A stretch of DNA of 60,787 nt from Terriglobia bacterium (GTDB lineage Bacteria > Acidobacteriota > Terriglobia > Terriglobales > Acidobacteriaceae): positions 1 to 60,787 of the forward strand of contig JAIQFT010000022.1 in NCBI GenBank assembly GCA_020073185.1, read 5' to 3'. The translations under genes and the position numbers were made by a program. The notes under the pieces are model-generated. The model saw nothing but the letters and a program-made list of their open reading frames with translations. It made no database searches and was not told the origin of the DNA. Numbering within the stretch: the first letter of the stretch is position 1; each line of letters begins with the position of its first letter. Of this stretch, positions 8,757 through 18,101 are shown one piece after another.

Positions 8757-8771
8757 GAACTAACTTAGTTC
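8757..8771. promoter_or_regulatory. palindrome upstream of the antiporter gene
   Basis: GAACTAACTTAGTTC is a perfect palindrome (7-base arms around one base) 52 bases before the antiporter start. It could be an operator; its arms resemble the ACTAA/TTAGT arms before blaI and htrA, but the spacer is 1 instead of 4 bases, so the same protein is unlikely. Confidence 0.35.
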
Positions 8772-8795
8772 GGCATTTTGTGAGTGATATCTCAT

Positions 8796-8815
8796 CCGAC
8801 GTTTCCGTCGGGAGG
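8796..8815 (+). promoter_or_regulatory. hairpin touching the antiporter ribosome site
   Basis: CCGACG (8796-8801), loop TTTC, CGTCGG (8806-8811) is a perfect 6-base stem whose 3' arm runs into the ribosome site GGGAGG (8810-8815). Folding would partly hide the site and could limit translation of the antiporter. Confidence 0.35.
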
Positions 8816-8822
8816 TGCAAGG

Positions 8823-10178
8823 ATGTCCGAAGCTGCGCATCTGCAACTGATTCACCCATCGCGCATTCCCAATCGATGGGTTCAATTGATCGCCGGCGTC
8901 ATCGCGATGATGGCGATTGCCAACCTGCAGTACGCTTGGACCCTGTTTACCACTCCCATCAAATCCCATTTCCACGTAACCCTGACTGTGGTTCAGTTCG
9001 CGTTCTTTCTCTTCGTTGCCCTTGAAACCTGGCTTGTTCCCTTTGAGGGTTATCTGGTTGACCGCATCGGGCCGCGCCTCATGCTGGGGCTCGGCGGCAT
9101 CCTGGTGGGGCTCAGCTGGATGGGCTCCGGCAGCACCGAGACGATTCGCGGCCTGTACTTCTGGTACGCCCTTGGCGGCCTGGGCGCGGGCATCGTTTAT
9201 GGCGGCTCCATCGGAAACGCCCTCAAGTGGTTTCCGGATCGCCGCGGCTTGTGCGTCGGCCTCACTGCCGGCGCCTACGGCATCGGCACCGCCCTCACCG
9301 TGGCTCCCATTGCCAAGATGATCAAGGCCACCAGCTACCAGCACACGTTTGTCGTTTGGGGAATCATCCAAGGCGTCGTCGTGCTGGTCGCTGCGCTGTT
9401 TATGGCCAAACCTCCGCTTGGATGGGTGCCGGCAGGATGGAAGGAGAAGGAAGCCCAGATCCGCGCCAAGGTCCGCAGTTCCGTCGTCGATCTGACGCCC
9501 GCCCAGATGGTGCGCACCGGCTCCTTCTGGGTGACCTACCTGATGATGACCATGGTCGCCTTTGGCGGCCTGGTGGTCACGGCACAGTTGAAGCCCATGG
9601 CCAAGTCCTACCACGTGGACCAGATCGTCATCTTCGGCGGGTTCACCGCCTTGGTGCTGGCCATCGAAATTGACCGCATCCTCAACGGCGTGACCCGGCC
9701 GTTCTGGGGCTGGGTTTCGGACCACATCGGCCGCGAGAACACCATGTTCATCGCCTTCACGGCCGAAGCGATCGCCGTCTGGGGGCTGCTCCATCTGATC
9801 CATCGCCCGCTCTGGTTCATTACGCTGTCAGGCCTGTGCTTCTTCGCCTGGGGTGAGATTTTTTCGCTTTTCCCGGCGATCACTGGCGACCTGTTCGGCA
9901 AGAAATGGGCAACCACCAACTACGGCCTCGTTTACACCGCCAAAGGCCTGGCTTCCTTGTTCGCCGGTCCGGGCGCGGCTTGGTTGTTCACTCACACCGG
10001 TTCCTGGCAGCGCGTGTTCTGGGCGATGATTGTCTGTGACGTCACCGCCGCGCTGCTGGCCTTGTTCTGGCTGAAGCCGGTCGCCGCGCGAACCATTGCC
10101 CAGGCTGACGCGATGGCGAGAGCGGAGGCCGCGACCACATCGATCTCCGAAAGGAGACCCTCAATAGGCGCCGCGTAA
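8823..10178 (+). CDS. OxlT-like oxalate/formate antiporter family MFS transporter
   Basis: 451 residues from ATG 8823 (GGGAGG 7 bases upstream). The sequence aligns by eye with OxlT: NRWVQLIAGVIAMMAIANLQ at the start, ALKWFPDRRGLCVGLTAGAY, and LNGVTRPFWGWVSDHIGREN. The two charged residues that bind oxalate in OxlT (Arg272 and Lys355) have counterparts here in GVTRPFWG and YTAKGLASLF. About 12 membrane helices are visible. OxlT exchanges oxalate for formate across the inner membrane; the enzyme encoded next door would give CO2, not formate, so the counter-substrate here is uncertain. The gene follows the oxidoreductase genes on the same strand with a 110-base gap carrying possible regulatory structure. 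Confidence 0.88.
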   Translation: MSEAAHLQLIHPSRIPNRWVQLIAGVIAMMAIANLQYAWTLFTTPIKSHFHVTLTVVQFAFFLFVALETWLVPFEGYLVDRIGPRLMLGLGGILVGLSWMGSGSTETIRGLYFWYALGGLGAGIVYGGSIGNALKWFPDRRGLCVGLTAGAYGIGTALTVAPIAKMIKATSYQHTFVVWGIIQGVVVLVAALFMAKPPLGWVPAGWKEKEAQIRAKVRSSVVDLTPAQMVRTGSFWVTYLMMTMVAFGGLVVTAQLKPMAKSYHVDQIVIFGGFTALVLAIEIDRILNGVTRPFWGWVSDHIGRENTMFIAFTAEAIAVWGLLHLIHRPLWFITLSGLCFFAWGEIFSLFPAITGDLFGKKWATTNYGLVYTAKGLASLFAGPGAAWLFTHTGSWQRVFWAMIVCDVTAALLALFWLKPVAARTIAQADAMARAEAATTSISERRPSIGAA

Positions 10179-10250
10179 CCCGCAGCTAGCGCGAGCGGCC
10201 GCGCCTTGTTCTTCCTGTGCCCCTAGACGACATTTGCAAGGAGGATTGTT

Positions 10251-10610
10251 ATGGCGGCAAATCCGGCGGTACCCGTTCCCTTACTCAGTCTCGAAGTTCA
10301 GAAAACACCCACGGAAAACATCGTCCGCTGCAGCGGCAAGATCACTTCCGCCACCAACGAGCAGTTGCAATCCACGGTGCGCGGGCTGGCTCCGGAAAAG
10401 AAGCGGATCGTTCTCGACTTAACAAACACCAGTTTCATTGACAGCTCCGGGCTTGGAGCCTTGGTGGGATTGTACGTTTCCTGCCGGCACGCGGGATCGC
10501 GGTTGAAGCTCATCAACCTGACCCCGCGCCTCAAGGACCTGTTCGCCATGACCAATCTGGCGCCGATTTTTGAGGGCCACGACGACCTGCTCGGGCACAC
10601 GCCCGACTAA
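10251..10610 (+). CDS. STAS-domain protein (anti-sigma factor antagonist type)
   Basis: 119 residues, the normal length of SpoIIAA-like antagonists, from ATG 10251 with AAGGAGG just upstream. RIVLDLTNTSFIDSSGLGAL contains the serine phosphorylated in this family (FIDSSGLG); VGLYVSCRHAGSRLKLINLT and LAPIFEGHDD complete the fold. No anti-sigma kinase or phosphatase gene lies nearby, so its partner is unknown. It sits between the oxalate genes and the porin gene on the same strand. It may control an alternative sigma factor or a two-component-like switch in this locus; that is inference. Confidence 0.85.
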   Translation: MAANPAVPVPLLSLEVQKTPTENIVRCSGKITSATNEQLQSTVRGLAPEKKRIVLDLTNTSFIDSSGLGALVGLYVSCRHAGSRLKLINLTPRLKDLFAMTNLAPIFEGHDDLLGHTPD

Positions 10611-11009
10611 CAAAACACGCGCCAGATCAGGAGCTTGCCGCGATGCCGCTTCACCGGGCGGGCGGCGCCAGCAACGGTTGGGGGGGGTGCCTATTCGTAT
10701 GCTCCACCCCCCTTTAGTGGTTAAATGTTTGTTAATTGCTTGCATTTGCGCGGCTTGTCTCCTATATTGCTGCGGAAATTCTAGCCAGGCTTGGGCGTGT
10801 CGCCTGTGACGGGGGATGTTCCATCGCAGGCGCAACGCTCACGTGGAGTGTCACTGCCACACTTGGCGTGAAAACAATTTTTTTTTGACCACCGAGGCGG
10901 TAATTCAGCACTTGTTCAGCAGTCGCAGGTGACAGCGGCATCCAGGAGCTCGAAGCCGCCATCGGTCAAACCAGATCCAGCAGCACCGAGGTAGAGGGGG
11001 AGAGAGACG
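10611..11009 (+). other. 399-base leader region before the porin gene, with several hairpins
   Basis: No gene seen. It holds a GGGGGGTG...CACCCCCC stem followed by TTT (about 10682-10715), which can end the STAS transcript; a CGCCTG...CAGGCG stem (10801-10832) with an inner GATG/CATC pair; and the terminator-like element at 10840-10886. It could be a structured 5' leader controlling the porin; I recognise no known riboswitch class. Confidence 0.4.
10840..10886 (+). terminator. terminator-like stem with T9 run ahead of the porin gene
   Basis: CACG (10840-10843) plus AGTGT (10847-10851) pair with ACACT (10859-10863) plus CGTG (10867-10870), leaving a TGG/TGG internal loop; a run of nine T follows at 10878-10886. 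It lies about 125 bases before the porin start, a position that would suit attenuation. Confidence 0.45.
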
Positions 11010-12785
11010 ATGAGATCTTGGCTGGCATGCATTCTCGTGTTTCTGGTTTCTGCCCCGTTATTGGCGCAGACGGCGGCAAAATCCCAAACAACGACGACCA
11101 CCACCACCACCACGACTACACCGAAAACCACAACCGCCAAGAAGAAGGCGGCGCCGGCCAAGAAAGCGCCGTCCGCCGCTAGCGAGATGAAGACCTTGCG
11201 CGAAGCGGTGAACGCGCAGCAGCAGCAGATCCAGATGCTGCGCGACGAACTGTCGCGCCGCGACCAAGCCGTGCAACAGATGCAGGGCCAGATCAACCAA
11301 CTGCAGTCCACCGCCAACCAGGCGCAGACCGCCGCGCAATCGGCGGCCAGCTCCAGCAAGCAGAACGAGGATGCGCTGGCGGCCCTGAAGACCAATGTCG
11401 CCACCGTCGAAACCAAGGCCACGGCGACCGCTACCGGTCTACAGTCCGCCGAAAAGAGCATCAAGGGGTTGGAAAGTCCGCTGGCCCTTAAGTACAAGGG
11501 AATCACGATCAGACCGGGTGGCTTTGTCGCCATGTATGGGCTATATCGGAACCACAACACCGGCTCCGACGCGACCAGCAATCTCGGCAGCTTCCCCTTG
11601 CAAGACACCGGGCCTCAGGCACACCTTGGCGAGTTCCGCATGACAGCCCGCCACTCCAACCTGAGCCTCAGGGCGGATGGCGTAACCCAAAGCGGGCTGA
11701 AAACAACCGCCTACTTCGAGATCGATTTCGAAGGTTCGGGCGTTGGTGCCAATGAAGTCATCAGCAGCAGCTTCAATCCGCGTGTCCGAGAGGCTTGGGC
11801 CAATGTCGAAACCAAAGGCGGCACTGCCTTCCTCGCAGGCCAGACCTGGAGCCTGTTGACACCCAATATCAAGGGCATCGCTCCGGCCAATGAGAAACGT
11901 CCCGCCACCATCGACGCGTCCTACCTCGTCGGTTATCACTATGCTCGCCTGGCCTCGTTCCGCGTTACCAAGAAGGTCAACGACAAGGCATGGATCGCGT
12001 TCGCGGTTGAGAATCCGGAACAGAAGTACGCGACAACCGGCGCACCTGCAAACGTCCTTACTGCTGGCGTCCAGGGAACCGGCTTTTCCGCCGCAGTTAC
12101 GACCGACCCTGCTCCTGACTTCGTGGGCAAGGCGGCCTTCGAGACCGGCATAGCCCACATTGAGCTCGGCGGCATCGGCCGCTTCTTCCGCGACCGCGTG
12201 ATCACCAACGTCGCTCTCAAGAATGGCGGCAATAACAACATCACCGCGGCTGGCGGCGGCACTTTCAACGTTATCGTGCACGCCGTTCCCAAGAAGGTGG
12301 ACATCCTGCTCAACACTCTGGCGGGCAAAGGAATCGGGCGCTATGGTGTCGGCGGAGGCCCGGATGTGGCAATCAAGCCCGACGGAACTATGCAATCGAT
12401 TATGGGCGGGATCGCCATGTTCGGAATCGAAGGTCATCCCACCGGGCTCACCGATGTCTACCTGTATGCTGGGGCTGAGTACTACGACCGGACAGTCTTC
12501 GGAACTACCGGAAGTGTCGGCTACGGCACTCGCACCGGTAGCCAGGTCGGGTGCTTCACCGAGGGTGGCACGCCCTGCAACGCCGACAACCGGGCTATCT
12601 TTGAGATAACCCCCGTGATATGGCACAGCTTTTACAAGGGGCCCGCTGGCACTTTCCGCGTGGGCGCTGAGTACGAGTGGGTTCGCCGCAGCGCATGGCG
12701 CAGCACCACCGCGCTCAGCCCTAACGGCGTTCCCTACGGCACCGAGCACGTCGCGTTCGCCGCCGTGCGCTGGTTCTTCCCGTAA
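11010..12785 (+). CDS. DcaP-like outer-membrane porin with coiled-coil N-terminus
   Basis: 591 residues. A signal peptide (SWLACILVFLVSAPLLAQ) is followed by a threonine run, a Lys/Ala-rich stretch, and a coiled coil (about residues 60-150, rich in Q, A and heptad leucines). The rest is beta-barrel-like: alternating polar/aromatic strands, ITIRPGGFVAMYGLYRNHNT, AYFEIDFEGSG, AFLAGQTWSLLTPN, and a C-terminal strand ending VAFAAVRWFFP. This layout fits the DcaP-like trimeric porins, some of which pass dicarboxylates. GAGGGGGAGAGAG precedes the ATG. With the ABC importer downstream and the oxalate genes upstream it could be the outer-membrane entry point for the same anion; substrate is inferred only. 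Confidence 0.75.
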   Translation: MRSWLACILVFLVSAPLLAQTAAKSQTTTTTTTTTTTPKTTTAKKKAAPAKKAPSAASEMKTLREAVNAQQQQIQMLRDELSRRDQAVQQMQGQINQLQSTANQAQTAAQSAASSSKQNEDALAALKTNVATVETKATATATGLQSAEKSIKGLESPLALKYKGITIRPGGFVAMYGLYRNHNTGSDATSNLGSFPLQDTGPQAHLGEFRMTARHSNLSLRADGVTQSGLKTTAYFEIDFEGSGVGANEVISSSFNPRVREAWANVETKGGTAFLAGQTWSLLTPNIKGIAPANEKRPATIDASYLVGYHYARLASFRVTKKVNDKAWIAFAVENPEQKYATTGAPANVLTAGVQGTGFSAAVTTDPAPDFVGKAAFETGIAHIELGGIGRFFRDRVITNVALKNGGNNNITAAGGGTFNVIVHAVPKKVDILLNTLAGKGIGRYGVGGGPDVAIKPDGTMQSIMGGIAMFGIEGHPTGLTDVYLYAGAEYYDRTVFGTTGSVGYGTRTGSQVGCFTEGGTPCNADNRAIFEITPVIWHSFYKGPAGTFRVGAEYEWVRRSAWRSTTALSPNGVPYGTEHVAFAAVRWFFP

Positions 12786-12811
12786 ACTCAAAACCTAACC
12801 TCCATCAACCG

Positions 12812-12836
12812 CAGGCGCCGGACTACCCGGCGCCTG
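12812..12836 (+). terminator. hairpin between porin and binding-protein genes
   Basis: CAGGCGCCGG (12812-12821), five-base loop, CCGGCGCCTG (12827-12836): a perfect 10-base stem 27 bases after the porin stop. No T-run follows, so it may act as a processing or partial-termination hairpin. Confidence 0.45.
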
Positions 12837-12925
12837 TCGCCGTTCTTAGGGACGAAAGCGTACAATCTCCGGACAGTTGGTCAGGGTGTTCACCTGTCGA
12901 AATTTTCAGTGTGGAGGAGTGCCTA

Positions 12926-14140
12926 ATGCGCGCCAAGACGTCTGCTGTGCTTCTGACTGTCACCTTCCTGAGCCTCGCCGTGCTGATCGGCTGCCAGAAC
13001 AAAGGCGGCGGCAACACCGTTAAAATCGGAGTCATCACCTCGCTCACCGGCAGCCAGGCCGCATTCGGCCAGGCGCACAAGAATGGCTACGCCATCGCGT
13101 TGGAAGAGTTGAACGCCAAGGGCGGAATCAACGGAAAGAAGATCGAGTTGGACTTCTACGACGACCAGAGCAAGCCCGACCAGGCGGTGCAGGGCGTCAA
13201 CAAGCTGGTCGACCAGGATCACGTGCCCATTATCCTGGGATCGTATTCCTCCGAGAGCACGCGCGCCATCGTGCCGGTGGTGACCGCCAAGCAGGTGCCG
13301 CTGATCATTCCCACCGCGGTGGCGGACAACATCATGCAGACCGGGTCGCAGTGGATCTTCCGGCTGTGCGCCGGCTCCGGCGATTATGCCAAGGCGACGC
13401 TGGATTTCCTGAAGAACAACGGCAATCCCAAGACGATCGCCATCGTCTACGAGAACACCAACTTCGGCCAGGCGAATTTCAATTCCATGGACAAGGCCGC
13501 CCCGGCGGACGGCATGAAGGTCGTGGATACCGAGGCTTACCAGACCAGCTCCCCCGACTACAAGTCGCTGCTGCAACGGGTGAAGTCCAAGAATCCGGAG
13601 GTGGTGTATTTCGCCTCTTACCTGCTCGACGCAACCACGCTGATGCGGCAATCCGAGCAGGGAACCTTCAACCCGAAATACTACACCTCCGCCGGCACCG
13701 GTTTTGCGGTGGCCGATTTCCCGACGGACAAGGGCGCCGGCAAGTATGCCAACTACACCTTCTCGGTGGCGCAGTGGCTGCCCTCCGCCAAATGGGCGGG
13801 CTCGAAGGAATTCGACGACAAGTTTTTTCAGTTGACGAAAACCCATCCCTCATTCCACGCGCTGGAGGCCTACATCGCGCTGATGGTCGCGACCGAGGCA
13901 ATGAAAAAGAACATGACATCGCCGACCGCGATCCGCGACGAGGTCCGCAAGACCGATATGCCTATCACGCCGTTCGGCTCCATTAAGTTCGACGCCACCG
14001 GACAGAACGCCCACCCGACCTTGGTGACTCAAGTCCAAGACCAGCACTATATGGTGGTTTGGCCTCCGGATGCGGCCGAAGCCAAGCCGATCTATCCGAC
14101 CCCGACATGGAGCCAGCGCAAGAAGTCGGGCGAGCTGTGA
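12926..14140 (+). CDS. HAAT-type ABC importer, substrate-binding lipoprotein
   Basis: 404 residues from ATG 12926 with GGAGGAG at 12913-12919. The lipobox is LSLAVLIGC, so it is anchored by a lipid at the membrane. The mature part is a type I periplasmic binding protein of the LivJ/AmiC kind (VKIGVITSLTGSQAAFGQAH, GYAIALEELNAKGGINGKKI, VPIILGSYSSESTRAIVPV). It feeds the two permeases and two ATPases that follow. Families like this bind branched-chain amino acids, amides, urea, or aromatic acids; the ligand is not readable from sequence. Position behind the porin and the oxalate genes suggests a small organic acid or amide. No acidobacterial-specific clue settles it. Confidence 0.87.
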   Translation: MRAKTSAVLLTVTFLSLAVLIGCQNKGGGNTVKIGVITSLTGSQAAFGQAHKNGYAIALEELNAKGGINGKKIELDFYDDQSKPDQAVQGVNKLVDQDHVPIILGSYSSESTRAIVPVVTAKQVPLIIPTAVADNIMQTGSQWIFRLCAGSGDYAKATLDFLKNNGNPKTIAIVYENTNFGQANFNSMDKAAPADGMKVVDTEAYQTSSPDYKSLLQRVKSKNPEVVYFASYLLDATTLMRQSEQGTFNPKYYTSAGTGFAVADFPTDKGAGKYANYTFSVAQWLPSAKWAGSKEFDDKFFQLTKTHPSFHALEAYIALMVATEAMKKNMTSPTAIRDEVRKTDMPITPFGSIKFDATGQNAHPTLVTQVQDQHYMVVWPPDAAEAKPIYPTPTWSQRKKSGEL

Positions 14141-14169
14141 GTCGCGACTTTCCTACGGCGGGGTAAGCG

Positions 14170-15048
14170 GTGGACTGGTTCTTTCCTTTCGTCCAGGCCG
14201 TCCTGAACGGCATTTTGACGGGGTCGCTGTATGCGCTGATCGCCATGGGCATGGCGCTGATCTTCGGCGTCATGCGCATCGTGAACTTCGCTCACGGCGC
14301 ATTCCTCATGCTCGGCATGTACGCCACCTGGGTGATCTTCGAGTACGCCCACGTCAACCCGTATTTCGGTTTCCTGGCCGCCGGGCTGCTCTTGTTCGCC
14401 ATCGGCGCCGCGGTCTATGCCGGGCTGGTGCGGCACATTCCGGTGCAGGCCGAGTTCATGATCATCCTGCTAACTCTGGGCGTGTCGCTGATTTCGGTCG
14501 ACTCCATCCTGCTCATCTTCGGCGCCGATTATCATCAGCTCAACTTCCCGCTTCTCGGCAAGAACTTCCACCTGGGATCGCAGATTTCGCTCAATGCTCC
14601 CTGGCTGATCTCGTTCGGCATCGCGCTGCTGGCGGCCGCCGGGCTGTACCTCTTCGTCATGCGTACCATGTTCGGGCGGGCGGCGCGCGCCATCGCCCAA
14701 AACCCCTATTCGGCGCCGCTGATGGGTATCAACATCCACCGCGTGCAGGCGGTCACGTTCGGCTTGGGTGCAGCGGCGGCCGGGATTGCCGGTGGACTGC
14801 TGTTGCCGGTCTTTTATCTTTATCCCGACGTCGGACACCTGTTTAACCTGAAGTCGTTCCTCATGGTGGTGATGGGTGGCATGGGCTCGATTGAGGGCGC
14901 GGCCGCCGCCGGACTGGTGCTTGGCGTCGTCGAGAGCCTCACCAGCCTCTACTGGGGCAACGAGTGGGCTCTGGTGGTGGACTTCGTCATCTTCATTTTG
15001 GTGCTGTCGTTCAAACCCAGCGGAATTTTCGGGAGCCAGCGCGCATGA
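14170..15048 (+). CDS. HAAT-type ABC importer permease (LivH-like)
   Basis: 292 residues starting at GTG 14170, after a weak GGGGTAAG ribosome site. FVQAVLNGILTGSLYALIAM, ALIFGVMRIVNFAHGAFLML and LGMYATW are the classic LivH N-terminal blocks; about eight membrane helices; RAIAQNPYSAPLMGINIHRV is the cytoplasmic coupling loop to the ATPase. It pairs with the LivM-like permease. Its stop overlaps the next start (ATGA at 15045-15048), so the two are translationally coupled. Confidence 0.9.
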   Translation: MDWFFPFVQAVLNGILTGSLYALIAMGMALIFGVMRIVNFAHGAFLMLGMYATWVIFEYAHVNPYFGFLAAGLLLFAIGAAVYAGLVRHIPVQAEFMIILLTLGVSLISVDSILLIFGADYHQLNFPLLGKNFHLGSQISLNAPWLISFGIALLAAAGLYLFVMRTMFGRAARAIAQNPYSAPLMGINIHRVQAVTFGLGAAAAGIAGGLLLPVFYLYPDVGHLFNLKSFLMVVMGGMGSIEGAAAAGLVLGVVESLTSLYWGNEWALVVDFVIFILVLSFKPSGIFGSQRA

Positions 15049-16049
15049 AGCGTCCCCAGGTGATCATCGGCGCATTCATTTTTGCGGTCGCGCTGGTGAT
15101 TCCTATCTTCCTTCACAACGATTATTTCTTGCAGGTCATCTTCCGGCTGTTCCTGTTTGCCACCCTGGGGCTTGCTTGGAATCTCGTCGGCGGATACACC
15201 GGGCAGTTGTCACTGGGGCACGCCGCGTTCTTCGGCATTGGCGCATACGGACTGGCGCTGCTGAGCAAGGGCATGTCGCCGTGGCTGGCTATCGGTGGGG
15301 GCGTGGTCCTCTCCCTGGTCGCCGCCGTGATTATCGGTAGTGTCTCGTTCCGCTTGCGCGGGCCGTACTTCTGCCTGGCAACCATCGCGTTCGCCGAGGT
15401 GGTGCGGCTGATTGCCAAGAACCTCCCTAACGTCACCGGCGGCGACGTGGGCACGCCGGTGCCGTTGCTGTTTCCTCAGAACTCGATGCGCTCGTTTTAT
15501 TACGCGTGCGTGATCCTGACCATCATGTCGTTCGCGCTCACCTACTGGATGGAGCGCTCGCGCTTCGGCTACTACCTGATGGCCATCCGCGAAGACGAGG
15601 ACACGGCGCTGTCGGTCGGCGTCAACACCGCGCGCGTCAAACTTTGGGCGCTGCTGCTGAGCGCCGCCTTGTCGGCGCTGGCCGGAGCGCTGTACGCGAG
15701 TTTGTTCCTTTACATCGTGCCCGACCAGATGCTGGGCATTGAGGTGTCGGTCGAAATCTCGATTCTTCCCATGCTGGGCGGCGCCGGCACTTTGCTCGGG
15801 CCGGTCGTGGGCTCGCTCGTGCTGGAGACAGCATCGGAAGTTTTCAAAAACATATTCAAGGAAGCGCACCTGCTGATTTACGGCATCCTGGTCGTGCTCG
15901 TGGTGCTGTTCCTGCCGGAAGGGATCGTGGGCACGCTGAACCGCAGGTTGCGCTGGTTCAAGGCCGCGCCGCGCACGCCGTTTGCGAGCGTGCCACCGCC
16001 CGGCCCGGCGGAAGAAAGCAAACGCGTGCCTCTGCCGCAAGCGGAATAG
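15045..16049 (+). CDS. HAAT-type ABC importer permease (LivM-like)
   Basis: 334 residues from ATG 15045 inside the overlap with the previous gene; the longer upstream frame is not supported. LFATLGLAWNLVGGYTGQLS and LGHAAFFGIGAYGLAL are LivM signatures, and MAIREDEDTALSVGVNTARV is the coupling loop facing the ATPase. About nine membrane helices. The C-terminal 30 residues are Pro/Ala/Arg-rich and polar. Together with LivH it forms the translocation pore; the ATPase genes follow after 36 bases. Confidence 0.9.
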   Translation: MKRPQVIIGAFIFAVALVIPIFLHNDYFLQVIFRLFLFATLGLAWNLVGGYTGQLSLGHAAFFGIGAYGLALLSKGMSPWLAIGGGVVLSLVAAVIIGSVSFRLRGPYFCLATIAFAEVVRLIAKNLPNVTGGDVGTPVPLLFPQNSMRSFYYACVILTIMSFALTYWMERSRFGYYLMAIREDEDTALSVGVNTARVKLWALLLSAALSALAGALYASLFLYIVPDQMLGIEVSVEISILPMLGGAGTLLGPVVGSLVLETASEVFKNIFKEAHLLIYGILVVLVVLFLPEGIVGTLNRRLRWFKAAPRTPFASVPPPGPAEESKRVPLPQAE

Positions 16050-16085
16050 TTTCGATCTTCGGCTTCAGTTTCAAGTTGGCCAAAC

Positions 16086-16816
16086 ATGGCGCTTTTGGAA
16101 ATCAAGAACGTCAGCAAGCGATTCGGCGGGCTCAAGGCTGTCACCGACGTCAACATGTCGGTCGAGACGGGCGAGATTGCCTTCATCGTCGGGCCCAACG
16201 GCGCCGGCAAGACTACCCTGTTCAACCTGATCACCAGTGTGCACCAGGCGGATGCAGGCCAGATCGTCTTCGACGGCCACGACATCACGCACTCCTCGCC
16301 CAATACGGCGGCTAAGCTGGGCATCGGGCGAACGTTCCAGATCGTCAAACCGCTGCGCAACTTGACGGTGCTGGAAAACACCATGCTGGGAGCGTTCCTG
16401 CGTACTTCGTCGCCAGCCGCGGCCGAGCGGGAGGCGGCGAAGGTCCTGCAGTTCCTTGGCATGGGGAAGGTCATGCACTTGGCGGCTCGTGGCATGGGGC
16501 TGCCCATGATGAAGCGCCTGGAAATCGCGCGCGCGCTGGCGACCAAGCCCAGGCTGATCCTATTAGATGAAGTCGTGGCCGGCCTGCCGACGGTAGAGGC
16601 GTTGGCGCTGGCAGACTTGCTGAAGCGCCTGCCGGAATGGGGCATCGCTGCCATCGGCGGCGTGGAGCACGTCATGCAGGTGGTGATGAAGATCGCCGAC
16701 CGCGTGGTCGTGCTCGATCACGGTATCAAGATCGCCGAAGGCAAGCCGCAGGACGTGGTACACCACCCGGCGGTCATCGAGGCCTACCTGGGTTCGAAGT
16801 ACAAGGAACTTCTGAA

Positions 16817-16820
<4 letters not shown>
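16086..16820 (+). CDS. HAAT-type ABC importer ATPase (LivG-like) with an altered signature motif
   Basis: 244 residues. Walker A is GPNGAGKTT, the Q-loop is GRTFQIVKPL, Walker B is LILLDEVVAGL (the usual proline after Asp-Glu is Val), and the H-loop is VEHVM. The ABC signature is odd: LivG proteins normally have LPYGQQRRLEIARAL, whereas here it reads LPMMKRLEIARAL, two residues shorter and without the glycine and glutamines that contact ATP. The reading frame around it is intact and the flanks are well conserved, so this is not a simple frameshift. The pair partner LivF has a normal LSGGEQQ. One degenerate and one canonical ATP site would still be possible, as in asymmetric ABC ATPases. Confidence 0.87.
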
Positions 16821-17545
<725 letters not shown>

Positions 17546-17628
17546 ACGCGCCGAAGCTAACCACGGATTCACACAGTCCAGAAAACGCTCTATTCAATTC
17601 AGTCGTGCAACTCCACGCCGAGTTCATG

Positions 17629-17646
17629 CAACTAATGGTTTAGTTG
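17629..17646. promoter_or_regulatory. BlaI-type operator upstream of blaI
   Basis: CAACTAATGGTTTAGTTG: perfect 7-base arms around a 4-base spacer. Its right end overlaps the -35 hexamer of the blaI promoter. A near-identical element precedes htrA (19493-19508). The match in two promoters of neighbouring genes makes this a likely BlaI operator. Confidence 0.6.
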
Positions 17647-17672
17647 ACAAATTCCGTACCTCATCGTCTAAT
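17644..17672 (+). promoter_or_regulatory. promoter of blaI
   Basis: TTGACA (17644-17649), 17-base spacer, TCTAAT (17667-17672): a near-consensus sigma-70-type promoter. The operator overlaps the -35. Confidence 0.65.
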
Positions 17673-17705
17673 GAATTACAACCTGAATTGCGGAGGAAGG
17701 GCCAC

Positions 17706-18101
17706 TTGCCCCCGAGAAAGTCTCCAACCTTAACTGAAGCCGAGCTGCGACTGATGAACGTGCTCTGGCAGAAGGGCTCGGCGACCGTGCAGCAAGTGCT
17801 CGATGCGTTGCTGCCCAAGCCTACTCTGGCGTACAACTCTGTCCTGACCACCATCCGTATTCTCGAGAATAAAGGTTACGTAAAGCACGTCAAGAATGGC
17901 CGCGCGCACGTCTACATGCCGCTGGTCGGGCGCAAGGAGGCCACGCGCTTTGAAATTCGCCACTTGGTGAACCGTTTTTTCAAGAACTCGCACGAGTTGC
18001 TGGTGTTGAACATATTGCAAGACGAAAGCATTGACGAGGCGGAGCTGACGCGCCTGCGGGAGTTGCTGGAACCCGAAGGCGGCAGCGCCAAGGAACAATG
18101 A
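17706..18101 (+). CDS. BlaI/MecI-family transcriptional repressor
   Basis: 131 residues from TTG 17706, preceded by GGAGGAAGGG; upstream in-frame sequence overlaps the livF end and the operator and is not coding. Winged helix: TLTEAELRLMNVLWQKGSAT, LAYNSVLTTIRILENKGYVK, then HVKNGRAHVYMPLV and a C-terminal dimerisation helix region. BlaI repressors are inactivated by proteolysis triggered by an M56 membrane protease, which is the next gene (ATGA overlap). Likely targets are its own promoter and the nearby htrA promoter, given the shared palindromes. No beta-lactamase gene is nearby, so the signal may be envelope damage rather than a drug. Confidence 0.9.
   Translation: MPPRKSPTLTEAELRLMNVLWQKGSATVQQVLDALLPKPTLAYNSVLTTIRILENKGYVKHVKNGRAHVYMPLVGRKEATRFEIRHLVNRFFKNSHELLVLNILQDESIDEAELTRLRELLEPEGGSAKEQ

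Noticed and set aside
10740-10900. Known riboswitch before the porin
   Set aside because: I compared it with cyclic-di-GMP and TPP consensus by eye and saw no match; kept only as an unassigned structured leader.
11541-12791. 416-residue open frame on the minus strand
   Set aside because: Antisense to the porin gene; no recognisable domain.
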